Source of the DNA: Siphonodentalium dalli
Taxonomy: Eukaryota; Mollusca; Scaphopoda; Gadilida; Siphonodentaliidae
Length of the DNA: 64,000 nucleotides
Direction of reading: 5' to 3'
Assembly (NCBI GenBank): GCA_032622095.1
Contig: CP136067.1
Location: 128,251,030 to 128,315,029 of the forward strand
Part shown: one piece after another, positions 41,950 to 52,224 of the stretch
How the letters are laid out: the number at the start of each line of letters is the position of its first letter
Position numbering within the stretch: the stretch's first letter is position 1
Made by a program: the position numbers and the translations under genes
The notes under the pieces: model-generated
The model's input: only the letters and a program-made list of their open reading frames with translations
Told to the model about the DNA's origin: nothing
The model's database searches: none

Positions 41950-42235
41950 TTGGTGTCAAAAGACGAAGGAGTCTTTAGTATAACATAGCTAAAATACGCT
42001 TTGGTGAAACTTTGTTACCCAAGAAGGCGTCCAACATGGTTGTGTACATGTATATTACATCAGTTTGGGCCATGTTTCCTGTGATTTTTCGATATACGAG
42101 CCAGATTTCAAAGCATGGTGCTCCAACAGAATTGAACGTCAGGTAAAATCTGACAAGCAACCATTGAAGGTATTTCTTTTTTTCTTATTTGTATTGGACG
42201 CCTGATAAACTTTCGATTACACCCTGTAAAATACC
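41950..42235 (-). repeat. Diverged inverted repeat partner of 45040-45330
   Basis: Minus strand ACAGGGTGTAATCGAAAGTT..., GCACCATGCTTTGAAATC, ATCACAGGAAACATGGCCCA. Matching plus-strand sequence is at 45085-45255. CAGGGTG plus this layout suggests a decayed DNA transposon, not proven. Confidence 0.6.
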
Positions 42236-43071
42236 TTACACTTAATTATTTATGTATATTGGAGTGAAAACTGTAGTGACGCCGATCGCTAGTATTACAA
42301 TATATTATAGACCATCAATAACAAACACATGTGGGCATAATTGAACTCATATGACGGTCGTAATCTACAATCTTTGTTTCAACATATACATTTTTTAATA
42401 TAGCCCTCAAGCTGGTGCCAAAACTGTGCTATAATAGGGTTTATATGGTATGGTATGGTATGGTGGCATGGTGTTCTGAACACAGAAATAGATATAATGT
42501 CAGGCATGGATATGGGTGTGGTTGTACCCCCACCTCAATTGATCAAATACCACTAATAGTTGGACATTTTAAACCTCCAATTCAACAGCATGCAGTTGGA
42601 TAATTCAGACTTTAAACAAGCAGAATCTTGGTTTTCCGTCCGGATTTTAGTCTAAATTTGCATTTTTTATTTAGCCTAGTTGAAAAATTCCAACTCAATG
42701 GTGACAATCAAATTCGAAACGGTAGTCGGGTATTTTGGGGTTGAGTATAGTCGAGCAATTGGAACCCAAAGGGTACAAATACAAACATCAAAATAAGATA
42801 TCTCCCATATTTCACGGGGAGGGTCATGCCATCAAACATTACCAGGGGCGCCGGGTGCGAGGATGCGGAGGGAACATGTGACCTCGGTCGAGGGCGAGCG
42901 AGAGGTGTCGTGGGCTGCATTTTTGTCGCTATACTGTATGAAATCCATGTACAATTGAAGGAAACTGCAGGGAGTTGTTAAGTGATACACTTATAATAAA
43001 CTAACGTGTGTTTTCCATTGGTTTTAGTCCATAACATACATATAAAGTGTTATTTTATGTAGCTCTTCCCC
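42236..43071. other. Intergenic, no supported gene
   Basis: A TATGG pentamer repeat is at 42446-42464. No gene. Confidence 0.45.
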
Positions 43072-43365
43072 TTGCTTCCCGAATCTTCTGGTGGACCCAA
43101 TTTCGACGTGTCGCTGAATTTATATATACGACCCATTGCTATATTTCACAGGGACGAATCCTTTGATATTTTTGGATCAGCAAGACCGAAGTGTTGGGTA
43201 TGGGTGCCCGACTGTACATTCACCACCAAACGCAAAACGATCTTGAGCAGACATCTAAAGATACACAAACGTGCCAGTGTGGATCAACATGAAGATGGTG
43301 TGGTAACACCCGTTACACGTTCACCTGCCCCGATGTTATCGTGGAGTCCGGATTTTTACGGCTAA
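43072..43365 (+). CDS. Fragment with a C2H2-like finger
   Basis: 97-codon frame. Near residues 45-75 it reads PKCWVWVPDCTFTTKRKTIL then SRHLKIHK, spaced like a C2H2 finger (C-x6-C-x13-H-x3-H). The rest lacks features. No splice sites or promoter are obvious; it may be a remnant of a zinc-finger exon or mobile-element ORF. Confidence 0.3.
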   Translation: MLPESSGGPNFDVSLNLYIRPIAIFHRDESFDIFGSARPKCWVWVPDCTFTTKRKTILSRHLKIHKRASVDQHEDGVVTPVTRSPAPMLSWSPDFYG

Positions 43366-43518
43366 TTTGTATTGCCAATTCTTCTTATATAGCATGACCG
43401 ATCGCTTGACAAAATGTGTTGCCAATTTGATGGCACGCCGTGCACTCCTATGTTTGCATATCAGCCGAATATATACCTGGAATATATATAGTAAATAATT
43501 AACTAAAGAATTTCTGTG
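43366..43518. other. Spacer
   Basis: Nothing recognised. Confidence 0.4.
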
Positions 43519-43839
43519 TTAAGGTACGTTCATACACTGGCAAGTTTGCGCAGTATGGTTTGCAGGCATTTCGTCGTAGAAAACGATCTGGTGCCAGAAT
43601 ATGAATGGAAACAAATATATAAAATGCCTCTGTACTACACCTAACTACATGCGAAGTAAAATCCCCGTAGTTCCACCGTAGCTATGCTACCTGAAGTTGC
43701 CTGTAAATATGTTATGTCGTTCGCTTTGGTAAAGATGCATATTATATGTACGTTTACACCATGTGGTTTTATATGATGAAATGCCTTGCAGAACATAGGC
43801 CTACCTTGCAAACGTGCCAGTGTATGAACGTACCCTTAA
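43519..43839. mobile_element. TTAA MITE, second family
   Basis: TTAAGGTACGTTCATACACT at the left and AGTGTATGAACGTACCCTTAA at the right: TTAA at both ends and ~30-bp terminal inverted repeats (ACGTTCATACACTGGCA). Unrelated to the CCCTTT family in its interior. Confidence 0.75.
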
Positions 43840-45039
43840 TGGTTAATATGTATCCACAATAAGTGATATTCTGGCGGATAAACAGAAATACAAGTCCGAA
43901 ATCGGACAACGGAGACATTATTGATGGTCAGTTAATTAGGTATTATAGCTGAGGAAAGGGAAATGTTTGTAGACGATTGGGAGGCCAACATATTGCGCCA
44001 TATGTATATGTATCACTCAAATGTATAGAATACCAGCGGGTATACATAAACCATCTATATCAAGTGAACATATTGTCTATTGACATGAATAACTGACCCC
44101 GGCAACCAACTAATCATAACGTTTGAGATATTTGACATTGATTTTTTTTCGGGTTAGCTGCCGGTGTGCATGTTGACATTTGTTAGAAATTACCATACGA
44201 TATATGGATGCTGCAAGGACACCACGATAGTCGACCAATGCGCTTGAGTGGTAACATTTCGCAACCTGCTTTAGCTGGGTAATTACTATCTAATATCAAC
44301 ATAAGCGTTGTTCTATATGTATTCCGGATCTCGTTCCTTCTTCATATACAATACAATGGGTTGATTTATGTCCGCGGAAGATTCAAAATATGGTTCCATA
44401 AAATAGTCCAGGCAGTCTCCAGTTTATGTATCGTACTGTTTGATACAAAATTACCACACATGTCCAAACTGTGCGTGGTAAGGACAATTATGGTGAGCCA
44501 CTCGTTGAAATAATATATTTTCGTGCATTGTCATGACAGTTAGGTTTAATCAAAAACCTGTATTTATGTCAGTAGTATATGGAATTTTTTTAATCATAAA
44601 ACGCTCTTTAAATATACGCCCATATATGGTACATCGCATTGGGACTTAGGATGTTCCGTATTATGTGTCGATATTATCATGTGCAAATAAACGGTTTCGC
44701 TTTCTCGGGTGTAACACTGGAAACCCACCATCTTTGGTCGAAGGTAATATTTTACATTTATAAAACTATACTAGTATATAGATTATACTGTGTTACATTG
44801 TGTTTTTTTTAGAACATAGTATCATGTGACTTATTTCCACGAAAACAAGATACAATGTTTCGTATTTTGCTGAGATAACAAACAAGGGCAAATCTCAAAC
44901 AATGGACATTCACAGGAATATTTGTAGGATGATGTAATGCATCTCAGATCTTGACTGGGACATTTTACCATTTAAATAAGCATTTGATAGAACAAGTAGT
45001 AATATTGGCTGTGTGCATTGTGGCATGTGAAAATCAAGT
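43840..45039. other. Intergenic, no supported gene
   Basis: No gene recognised over 1.2 kb. Confidence 0.45.
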
Positions 45040-45330
45040 TAGAAACGTACAATATGGTGCTAGCCGGTCATATACCGGGCATTTTACAGGGTGTAATCGA
45101 AAGTGTACAAGGCGATCAATACAAATAAGAAAACAGAAAACAGATAATGTTTGTTTGTCAAATTGTACCTGGCGTTCAATTATGTTGGAGCACCACGCTT
45201 TGATAATCGGGCTCATATATCGAGAAATCACAGGAAACATGGCCCAAACGCTATGCGCGACTTTCAATGGGATATTAAGGCATCCAAAACATGTCCTTGT
45301 TATTAAATACGACATCGTATAGTTTGAAAA
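45040..45330 (+). repeat. Diverged inverted repeat partner of 41950-42235
   Basis: ACAGGGTGTAATCGAAAGTG, TTGGAGCACCACGCTTTGAT, AGAAATCACAGGAAACATGG. The 123-codon plus frame here lies over this repeat, so I do not call it a gene. Confidence 0.6.
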
Positions 45331-46390
45331 AATGTGCTTTTGATCGCAAAAGTTACGTATTTTTAGCACGAAAATAGGAGGTTTAACCTTCATTTACGAG
45401 AGAACTAGAGACGACACTGAAACAAAATAGTACGAAACTGTAGCGGAACACATCCCTCATCGAGGCAGATTGGCACCCGGGCTGGGATTTGTACACAATT
45501 GAAGGAAAAGACGAAAATATACGTACCGTAGTCAGTCTGAGGTGAGCGATTTTTGTTTATAGCAAAAATATCCGTCCACACACATTGTACACGAAGGGTC
45601 CATTCTTTCGACGACGTATGGGTACGGAGTGTAACTAATAATGGCCATCACAAGAAATAAGGCTTATAAATGCGAATAGTATTTGGTGGGAATCTATAAA
45701 CTGTTTTTGATAAAAACAAAAATACATCAAGCCACATGTACCCTCATGCGAATGGTTTAGCCTTGGTTCGTTAATCACGCTAGCTTATGATCAGAACAAG
45801 GGACGTGTCAGATATGTCATAATCTATTTGAAAACGAAATCGATCATGTAACTCTTTTATGTTCCGCCTTAGCCGGAACAATAATCTAAATATGGTTCAA
45901 AATCATAGAATTTCGGTATACCATGTTTCTTATATATTGACAAATTGGACCCCATAGATCAGTTGATGATATTTCTTGCATGCATCCCGCCACCAATTCG
46001 GGACATCATAAGTGATATTAGGCAATTCACCTTGTTTCTTGTTCGCAATACATTCAAACTTGAACATGTGTACGGATCGGATCTATCGACTAAATGGATC
46101 ACACGTAAAACAGCTCACGAACCGCTCTGGTTGAAGACAGAAGACAATTTATACATAAATAACCTAAATTTAGGCGGAGTGGCATCTGACTAAACATGAC
46201 ATACTCTATAACGCAAATAAATCTACCGCAGACAACTCTGTCTTGCCCTATTCGATACATAAACATACTCGCGTAATTATCCAGTTTGAAGTGTTTTGTG
46301 AAAACAACGAGGCCTACAATAAGTCTTGCAGTGCATATACCTCATTAGATTTGTATCGTGCATATTTTTGTATATAAAATTATGTGATAT
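45331..46390. other. Intergenic, no supported gene
   Basis: An 82-codon frame at 45945-46193 has no domain or splice context. Confidence 0.4.
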
Positions 46391-46719
46391 ATTTATGTGT
46401 CACCTATATATATATGTTGAACACTTGTGAGTGATGTGTAATGTTTAAACTCTCCGATTGCGGAGGAAATACAGGTATATATATATACCTGTATATATAT
46501 TTCACAAAATTATATTTATGTGTCACCTATATATATATGTTGAACACTTGTGAGTGATGTGTAATGTTTACCTGTATATATATTTCACAAAATTATATTT
46601 ATGTGTCACCTATATATATATGTTGAACACTTGTGAGTGATGTGTAATGTTTAAACTCTCCGATTGCGGAGGAAATACAGGTATATATATATACCTGTAT
46701 ATATATTTCACAAAATTAT
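46391..46719. repeat. Three tandem units of 123, 83 and 123 bp
   Basis: Units begin ATTTATGTGTCACCTATATA at 46391, 46514 and 46597. The middle unit lacks 40 bp (the CTCCGATTGCGGAGGAAATA segment and a TATATA palindrome); the outer two are identical over nearly their whole length. Confidence 0.95.
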
Positions 46720-47176
46720 CCGATTAGACATCACCGCGAAAATTACATATTATAACAAAATAACAGTTTGATTTCTTAACAACATAATTTTCTCCATCAC
46801 TTCAGCAGGACCACTTAATCAGACAGCTGGGTGGCTACATAAAGCACCAATCGTCGGTCGCTCTGCCAGCTTGCTATGTTTTTGTTGATCTATGACATAT
46901 TTTCTTGGCTTAGGTTTCATTGATCTGTTGACCACGACACCGAACGCAAGCGTCAGATCACGACCACCTATGACATCGACTAACTTAAAAACACCGACAC
47001 AAACGTCCTTTGTATACGTTGAACTTGGTACGTGCCCAATAACTACACCATCGAATTGGTCTAAGCTTCTGAGCATGCCAACCACTGAATTTGTATTAGT
47101 GGATATTCAATTTTTTTGATAATAGTGTTAACAACCTGTCGGCTATTGGGGTACCAGACAAATAATAAATAAAATA
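46720..47176. other. Intergenic, no supported gene
   Basis: Overlapping opposed frames (46819-47119) are mutually exclusive and without domain. Confidence 0.4.
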
Positions 47177-47466
47177 GGCAGCCTGTTCGCAAAAAAAATA
47201 AGCATAATACGGGCTTATTTTGAGTCACGAGTTTTAGGTTCATGCAGAGCGTATTGCAGGAAAACACACTCTCTATATTGACGTAACATTCTGCGTTCAA
47301 AACCAGCCCATATATTGCTTATTTCTGTACGAAATAAGCCCATATTGGCACTATTTAATAACGGCTATAAGCCAAATAAGGGCCTATTTCAGAAAAAAAT
47401 AAGTTCATTTTGATCCTATGCCAATATTAGGTCCAATGTGAACATATTTTCAATATGATATGTTGA
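47177..47466 (+). mobile_element. Helentron-like element (copy 6)
   Basis: AGCCTGTTCGCAAAAAAAAT start, AATAAGCCCATATTGGCACT interior, and ATGTGAACATATTTTCAATA then TGATATGTTGAA end. Shortest complete-looking copy. Confidence 0.55.
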
Positions 47467-47922
47467 AATAGTATGCACTCTATGCAATGTCGAAATTATA
47501 TTTTAAACAAATTAACTGAAATTAGCCTCACTGTGTAGAACACACAGCGAGAAAACATCGAGAAGAAATTATTTCTACGAAATGCGCTATAGACGTACTA
47601 CAATCTTAGTCCTCTTGATGTTTAATTCCTATCGCCATTTATAGTTCATAACCGCGAAGGTCGACTTCCCCGCTCGATGTTGATTTGCGTTTTACTAGAA
47701 CTGTGAGTATTTTCCAGGATAATATTTCATGCATATCGCTGTTTTTATCTAACTGATGGACACGGTAGCGGTACATCAAAGACTTCAGCATATATTGACT
47801 TTTTAAAAGCTCATTGCTGGCCAAATTTCACATGAAAAGATGGCCACATACATAGTTAGTTATGTAATCATCAGTATACTTAATATATAGAGGATAGTTG
47901 TAGTTTTTGAGTGAATACCATA
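47467..47922. other. Intergenic, no supported gene
   Basis: No supported gene. Confidence 0.4.
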
Positions 47923-48007
47923 ATTATTTCATGAGTGACTAGCAGTGGAAATATTATGTCCCGGGTTGAAAATTTATATTTCCACTGCTAGTCACGAATG
48001 AAATAAT
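47923..48007. repeat. 85-bp foldback
   Basis: ATTATTTCATGAGTGACTAG and complement ending CACGAATGAAATAAT, with TAGCAGTGGAAATAT / ATATTTCCACTGCTA, around a CCCGGGTTGAAAA loop. Confidence 0.8.
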
Positions 48008-48299
48008 ACGGGATTTCTCCAAACACCATATATGTTCTATCTATTATATGCTTTAGCCATGTCGATATTTTTTATTTTTAATGTTAAAGTTGCTAAAGTG
48101 TGCAGCATTTTCTCTTATCACAACAAATTAAACAATACACGGAACTGATCAGCTGATAGTTAGCAAACCGCTTTCAATGACGTCATTCGGCAAGCTACTG
48201 CTCATGTGATTTTACCGAAAGTAAGCGACTATGAAGATGTCATTTTTTAAGGACTACCATCTGGACGCAGCCCAGCCGCGCATGTGTTGCGCGTGTCCT

Positions 48300-48690
48300 C
48301 TTTATACTAAGTTCGCCTTTCAAGATGGGCCATTCGGAAAAAGACGGAAATTACCTAAAACTGCACATTTTCGTTAGCCACATCGCGAAAACAACATGAC
48401 TCATCTCGTTAATGTCTAAAATGTTTGTCATATCACTAAATAAACTTTTCTTTAGTTTAGTAAATTAGTAAATGCACGTTCACGTAAACTGTTAGGTGGC
48501 GTCATATGTTGTATCCAAAGCGACGTCATGTTGGCACGCGCATTTCCTCGCGAAAGTTATTGATGTTTTGTCAGCGACATAACACACAAAGCAAATCGCA
48601 TTGTTAACATTCCAGAAGAATGTGTTATATTGTTCTAAATAAATTGGACCACTGTGCAGTGGCAATACACGCCAAAGAAATGCACATATG
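48300..48690 (+). repeat. ~390-bp dispersed repeat, left copy
   Basis: Matches 59824-60210 in direct orientation (TTTAGTTTAGTAAATTAGTA, GTCATATGTTGTATCCAAAG, AACATTCCAGAAGAATGTGT). The two copies flank the DIRS element at some distance. Confidence 0.75.
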
Positions 48691-49133
48691 TATGGCAAGC
48701 CTTTTTCACATTTTCGATTTATTTGCACTTAAGCTGGAACTAGATGACTGTCCTACCTATCCATGGTGTCATAAATTTAGTTATGCCGATACATGCATGG
48801 GCGCTCATTGTCCTTTCCCTATTTACAGTGGCGTATCCTACCTATTTAAGACTGAGAACCCATGACCTTCCTTTATGAGTCGGGGCCAATTTCCCACTTA
48901 CCACCTGTAGCCTATGGGTATCCATATGGATCCATGGCCATCCGGATCACATCGGATCGTCAGTCCCGTGTCGTCTTTAACTCACATGATTTGCTTCATC
49001 ATACCATTAGAGAAGAACGTGTATGCATATGGTGGAAATTGGAGCTAAACATATTTGAATTCCCCATTCATGACTCGAACAGCACGAAGGTGAATTCCAT
49101 TCCTTATTCCTTATTCGAACATTTTTATATTTA
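48691..49133. other. Intergenic, no supported gene
   Basis: Frames of 80-90 codons (48620-48865, 48862-49134) show no domain. Not called. Confidence 0.4.
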
Positions 49134-49448
49134 GGTAAAACAGGTGTTGTATGGTGCCCCTCCCAAGAATCTTCCCATATACCCACCACGCCCAAGATGG
49201 CCACCGGACATGCATAGGGGTTCAAATGGAACACCCATGCCATTTATCGGCCCCTTGACCAATTTAGTTTAGACAAATACTCCTTGGGGTGGGTCAATGT
49301 TTGTTTTGGAGACCGGTGTTTTTTCGACACCGTGACCGATTTGGACCCATCTGGACGGCGACCATTTTTGGATCGAGGTGGGATATGTGTGGGTGTGCGT
49401 TCAGGGCGTCTAACACATGGGGAACCATACAACATCCTTTGTTTTACC
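49134..49448. mobile_element. 315-bp MITE with imperfect inverted arms
   Basis: GGTAAAACAGGTGTTGTATG at left and CATACAACATCCTTTGTTTTACC-type complement at right. Pairing continues inward (CCCATATACCCACC with GGTGGGATATGTG). Confidence 0.7.
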
Positions 49449-49826
49449 CAACCCTGGTGACATGCATGGTCCGATTCCCTAAGTATACCACATAATTATG
49501 TCACATAATCTCATGTTACTAAATATCTATATATATACAAGGCCTATATTCTAAAAATCATGCCTTGACCACCACAAAGCCGACAATAGAAGACTTCCGA
49601 TGAAACAGTTCCTAGACAGTGGTGGTATAGTATTGTTACATGAGTCAGCAAGACCAGGCGAAACAATACCCCACTCCATTGCCCTTGATCAAACTTTCAA
49701 ATTTACATACACGGCTGCTAGATCGCGGATGTATTAAACAAATTCTTGCTGCTGATTTGTTTATATTTGGACCAAATAGTGAGCTAAAACACATGTTAAA
49801 ACTGAGTCGTTTGTAAATTATTTAAT
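49449..49826. other. Left flank of the DIRS element
   Basis: No gene. Ends in ATTATTTAAT, and the final AAT is shared with the element's internal B1/A2 junction. Confidence 0.5.
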
Positions 49827-50503
49827 TCCAGAGAAATGACTAATCTCATTTCTCTTAGTTTATATACCTCGATCTATTAGCCTTTCATCATCTTATAACG
49901 CTATTACACAGATATTTTATTTCATAAATAATCGCAATATTCAGGGATCGAAAAGTTAAATCAGTCCATGTGTTGTTTAAATCAGCTGCCGGCTTTGTTT
50001 ACAATCCGGCGACCTTGACATTCCGTACTTCCGGCGAAGTATATTCGAAAATAAACAAAAATCATTATTTGTGCTAGGGCTTCCTAATCTAATGTAATAA
50101 GATTGTAATTCCTCACCCTCAATTGATTATGACATGAAATAAATTCGATAAGTAAAATATAGTCAGGTAAAATAAAACGAGGAATTCTAAAGGCAATAGG
50201 TGCACAGTGATCACGTGACTTTATCAATCGCGAATCTATGTAAATTCAGGTTTTAAAATATTTGATACAAGACGTTAGAAAGTCAAGAAAAATTAATGCA
50301 AGCGGGTGGCTGAACATAGTCAACGAAGTCACTGTATTTAATTATAAAAGTGAAAGTAACATCGAGCAGTTGATTTTAGCCAATCAGAATAGAGGTTGGG
50401 CGAAGCCCGAAACACACGCGGTATACGTCAAATTTTAGCGTGGTTTCTTGGCAGTAAACAATACATGAAACTTAATTATTGTTTACATCGCCAAACTATT
50501 TGC
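49827..50503 (+). repeat. Split direct repeat A1
   Basis: 677 bp, matching A2 (55981-56646) with a few indels and substitutions, from TCCAGAGAAATGACTAATCT to CGCCAAACTATTTGC. It presumably carries the promoter. Confidence 0.92.
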
Positions 50504-50817
50504 CGAACTATTTGCGTTTACGGTCGAAAACCTCGACATACGAACAAGCCATCTGTTTAGCTGTGCCGACATAGTTGTCATTCCATCTGCGTCTACTAAA
50601 TTTACAATTATTGAACAGTTGTCAGCCGAGATTTATCGGCAGGCCATCACTCATTCACTGGCATCAGGCTCCAGCATCATGCCAAAAATCAAAAACAACG
50701 AACAAGCCATCTGTTTTGCTGTGACGACATAGTTGTCATTCAATCTGTTTACAAACCTTACAAATTAACAATAACATTTGACAGCTGAGATTTAAGGCAG
50801 CCCCTCCAGACTCCATC
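50504..50817 (+). promoter_or_regulatory. 5' leader with duplicated start-codon region and uORF
   Basis: About 50540-50698 is repeated at 50699-50835 (AACAAGCCATCTGTTT, ACATAGTTGTCATTC, CAGC..GAGATTTA, CATCATGCCAAAA). The duplication includes the gag start codon. The upstream ATG (50679-50681) opens a 17-codon uORF ending in TAG at 50730-50732, before the true gag ATG at 50818. Confidence 0.75.
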
Positions 50818-52224
50818 ATGCCAAAATCAAAAAAGAAGACGGGAGCGAAACGCTCAACAGAGACTACCACTCCTCTTCCCAAACGCACGGCGAGGAGAGG
50901 GGTATCTAATCAACAGGTGATCACCCCACCTGAGCAGACTTATGTTATTAATAATAATAACCCTTGGAATGTCACACTTAATCCAAAGAATTGGACGGTA
51001 TCTCACTTGAGATCGCAGCTGAAATCAAAAAACATTATGGTACCGGACTCACTGAAAAAACCTGACCTGGTTAAGATATTTGAGATTAACACAAGTACTC
51101 CTGCTCCGAATGCCGATTCACAAGAATCAGACGAGTGTCCAGACATTGAAGACGACATCAGAACTGCCCAACAACAGTCGATGTCAAACGCATTCGACAA
51201 TTCCAACCGGCACGGAATGGCGAATACTAATAAGAACCAACAATCAAATCTTGCTCAAGATCAGATTTCATCACTATTAGCGGCAAATCAGGCGCTCAGA
51301 GACAGCTTGGCTTCCTTCGCAGCGCCACACACAAGCGGGCCGTCATCAAGCCAAGCTCAACATGGATTCAAACAGAATCAGAATGGTATGCAACAGTTCA
51401 TGTCAGATTCATGTAATGACTATAATCAATTTGTGCCAGATACATGTATGCCTATAAACCCTTTGCTTAATAGTACCGGCGTGGCGTTGTCACAATTGCC
51501 GGATATTGATCAAGATATCTCACCCCAAATAATGGCTGAAATATTGGCTGGTAGGGATGTAAATTTTGCCAAACTTATTATACCTCCTCTGGATACTGCA
51601 AAGGCAGATAAATTTGACGCTCGCCTGTCTAAATCGCTTTCCTTGGCTGAATTCATAAGGGCGTTCGATAAATTTAGGACTATCATTTGCGAAGTCTTTC
51701 CAAGTAGAAGGGAAGAATTGGATAGCTACTTGAACGATATCAGTAGGATATCTAATCAATATGGTGATGCATTTTACACTTACCATCTTGCATTCTCGGC
51801 AAAAGCTGCAGCCTGGTTAGTCAAAGGAACCAAAGTAAATTGGGGAATTAGGGACAATAATGTGTTTTGCTCCATGTTTACAAGCCAGAAATCACTGGCT
51901 TGTGCGGCATGTCAGAATCCGTCACACACCATTAAGTTCTGTCCTCCGAATTTCACTCCTCGCAATTCGACAAATTACACAAATAACTTTCAATGCCGGC
52001 CTGGGAACAACTTCTATTCAGCAACAAACCCAGCTGGGGAATATAACAACAAAGTTTGTATGCAATTCAATTCAGTTGCTGGCTGCTCATTTGGGACGAA
52101 GTGCAAGTATGAACACATCTGTTTTTTATGCAGATCAGGCCATCATCCACGGCAAGTTTGTAGCGCTAAAAACGCAAAACCAATGCAGTCCTCCAATGTC
52201 GCTCGTTCCAATTTTCAGAAATGA
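50818..52224 (+). CDS. DIRS Gag-like protein with SAP-like and zinc motifs
   Basis: 468 residues. The basic N-terminus (KSKKKTGAKR) is followed by a SAP-like helix-extended motif at about 59-90 (WTVSHLRSQLKSKNI...LVKIFE), then a Gln/Asn/Ser-rich linker and an alpha-helical region near 245-345. Zinc motifs: CCHC knuckle at 362-375 (CAACQNPSHTIKFC), CCCH finger at about 414-433 (C-x8-C-x5-C-x3-H), and a second CCHC knuckle at 435-448 (CFLCRSGHHPRQVC). Packages element RNA in the usual DIRS scheme. The ATG is in the duplicated leader. It ends in TGA (52222-52224), followed by C, and the RT continues in the same frame. Confidence 0.88.
   Translation: MPKSKKKTGAKRSTETTTPLPKRTARRGVSNQQVITPPEQTYVINNNNPWNVTLNPKNWTVSHLRSQLKSKNIMVPDSLKKPDLVKIFEINTSTPAPNADSQESDECPDIEDDIRTAQQQSMSNAFDNSNRHGMANTNKNQQSNLAQDQISSLLAANQALRDSLASFAAPHTSGPSSSQAQHGFKQNQNGMQQFMSDSCNDYNQFVPDTCMPINPLLNSTGVALSQLPDIDQDISPQIMAEILAGRDVNFAKLIIPPLDTAKADKFDARLSKSLSLAEFIRAFDKFRTIICEVFPSRREELDSYLNDISRISNQYGDAFYTYHLAFSAKAAAWLVKGTKVNWGIRDNNVFCSMFTSQKSLACAACQNPSHTIKFCPPNFTPRNSTNYTNNFQCRPGNNFYSATNPAGEYNNKVCMQFNSVAGCSFGTKCKYEHICFLCRSGHHPRQVCSAKNAKPMQSSNVARSNFQK

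Noticed and set aside
44951-45393. 123- and 119-codon opposed ORFs
   Set aside because: They overlap each other and a dispersed inverted repeat, with no domain.
45945-46193. 82-codon plus ORF starting at TTG
   Set aside because: No ATG at the start, no domain, no splice signals.
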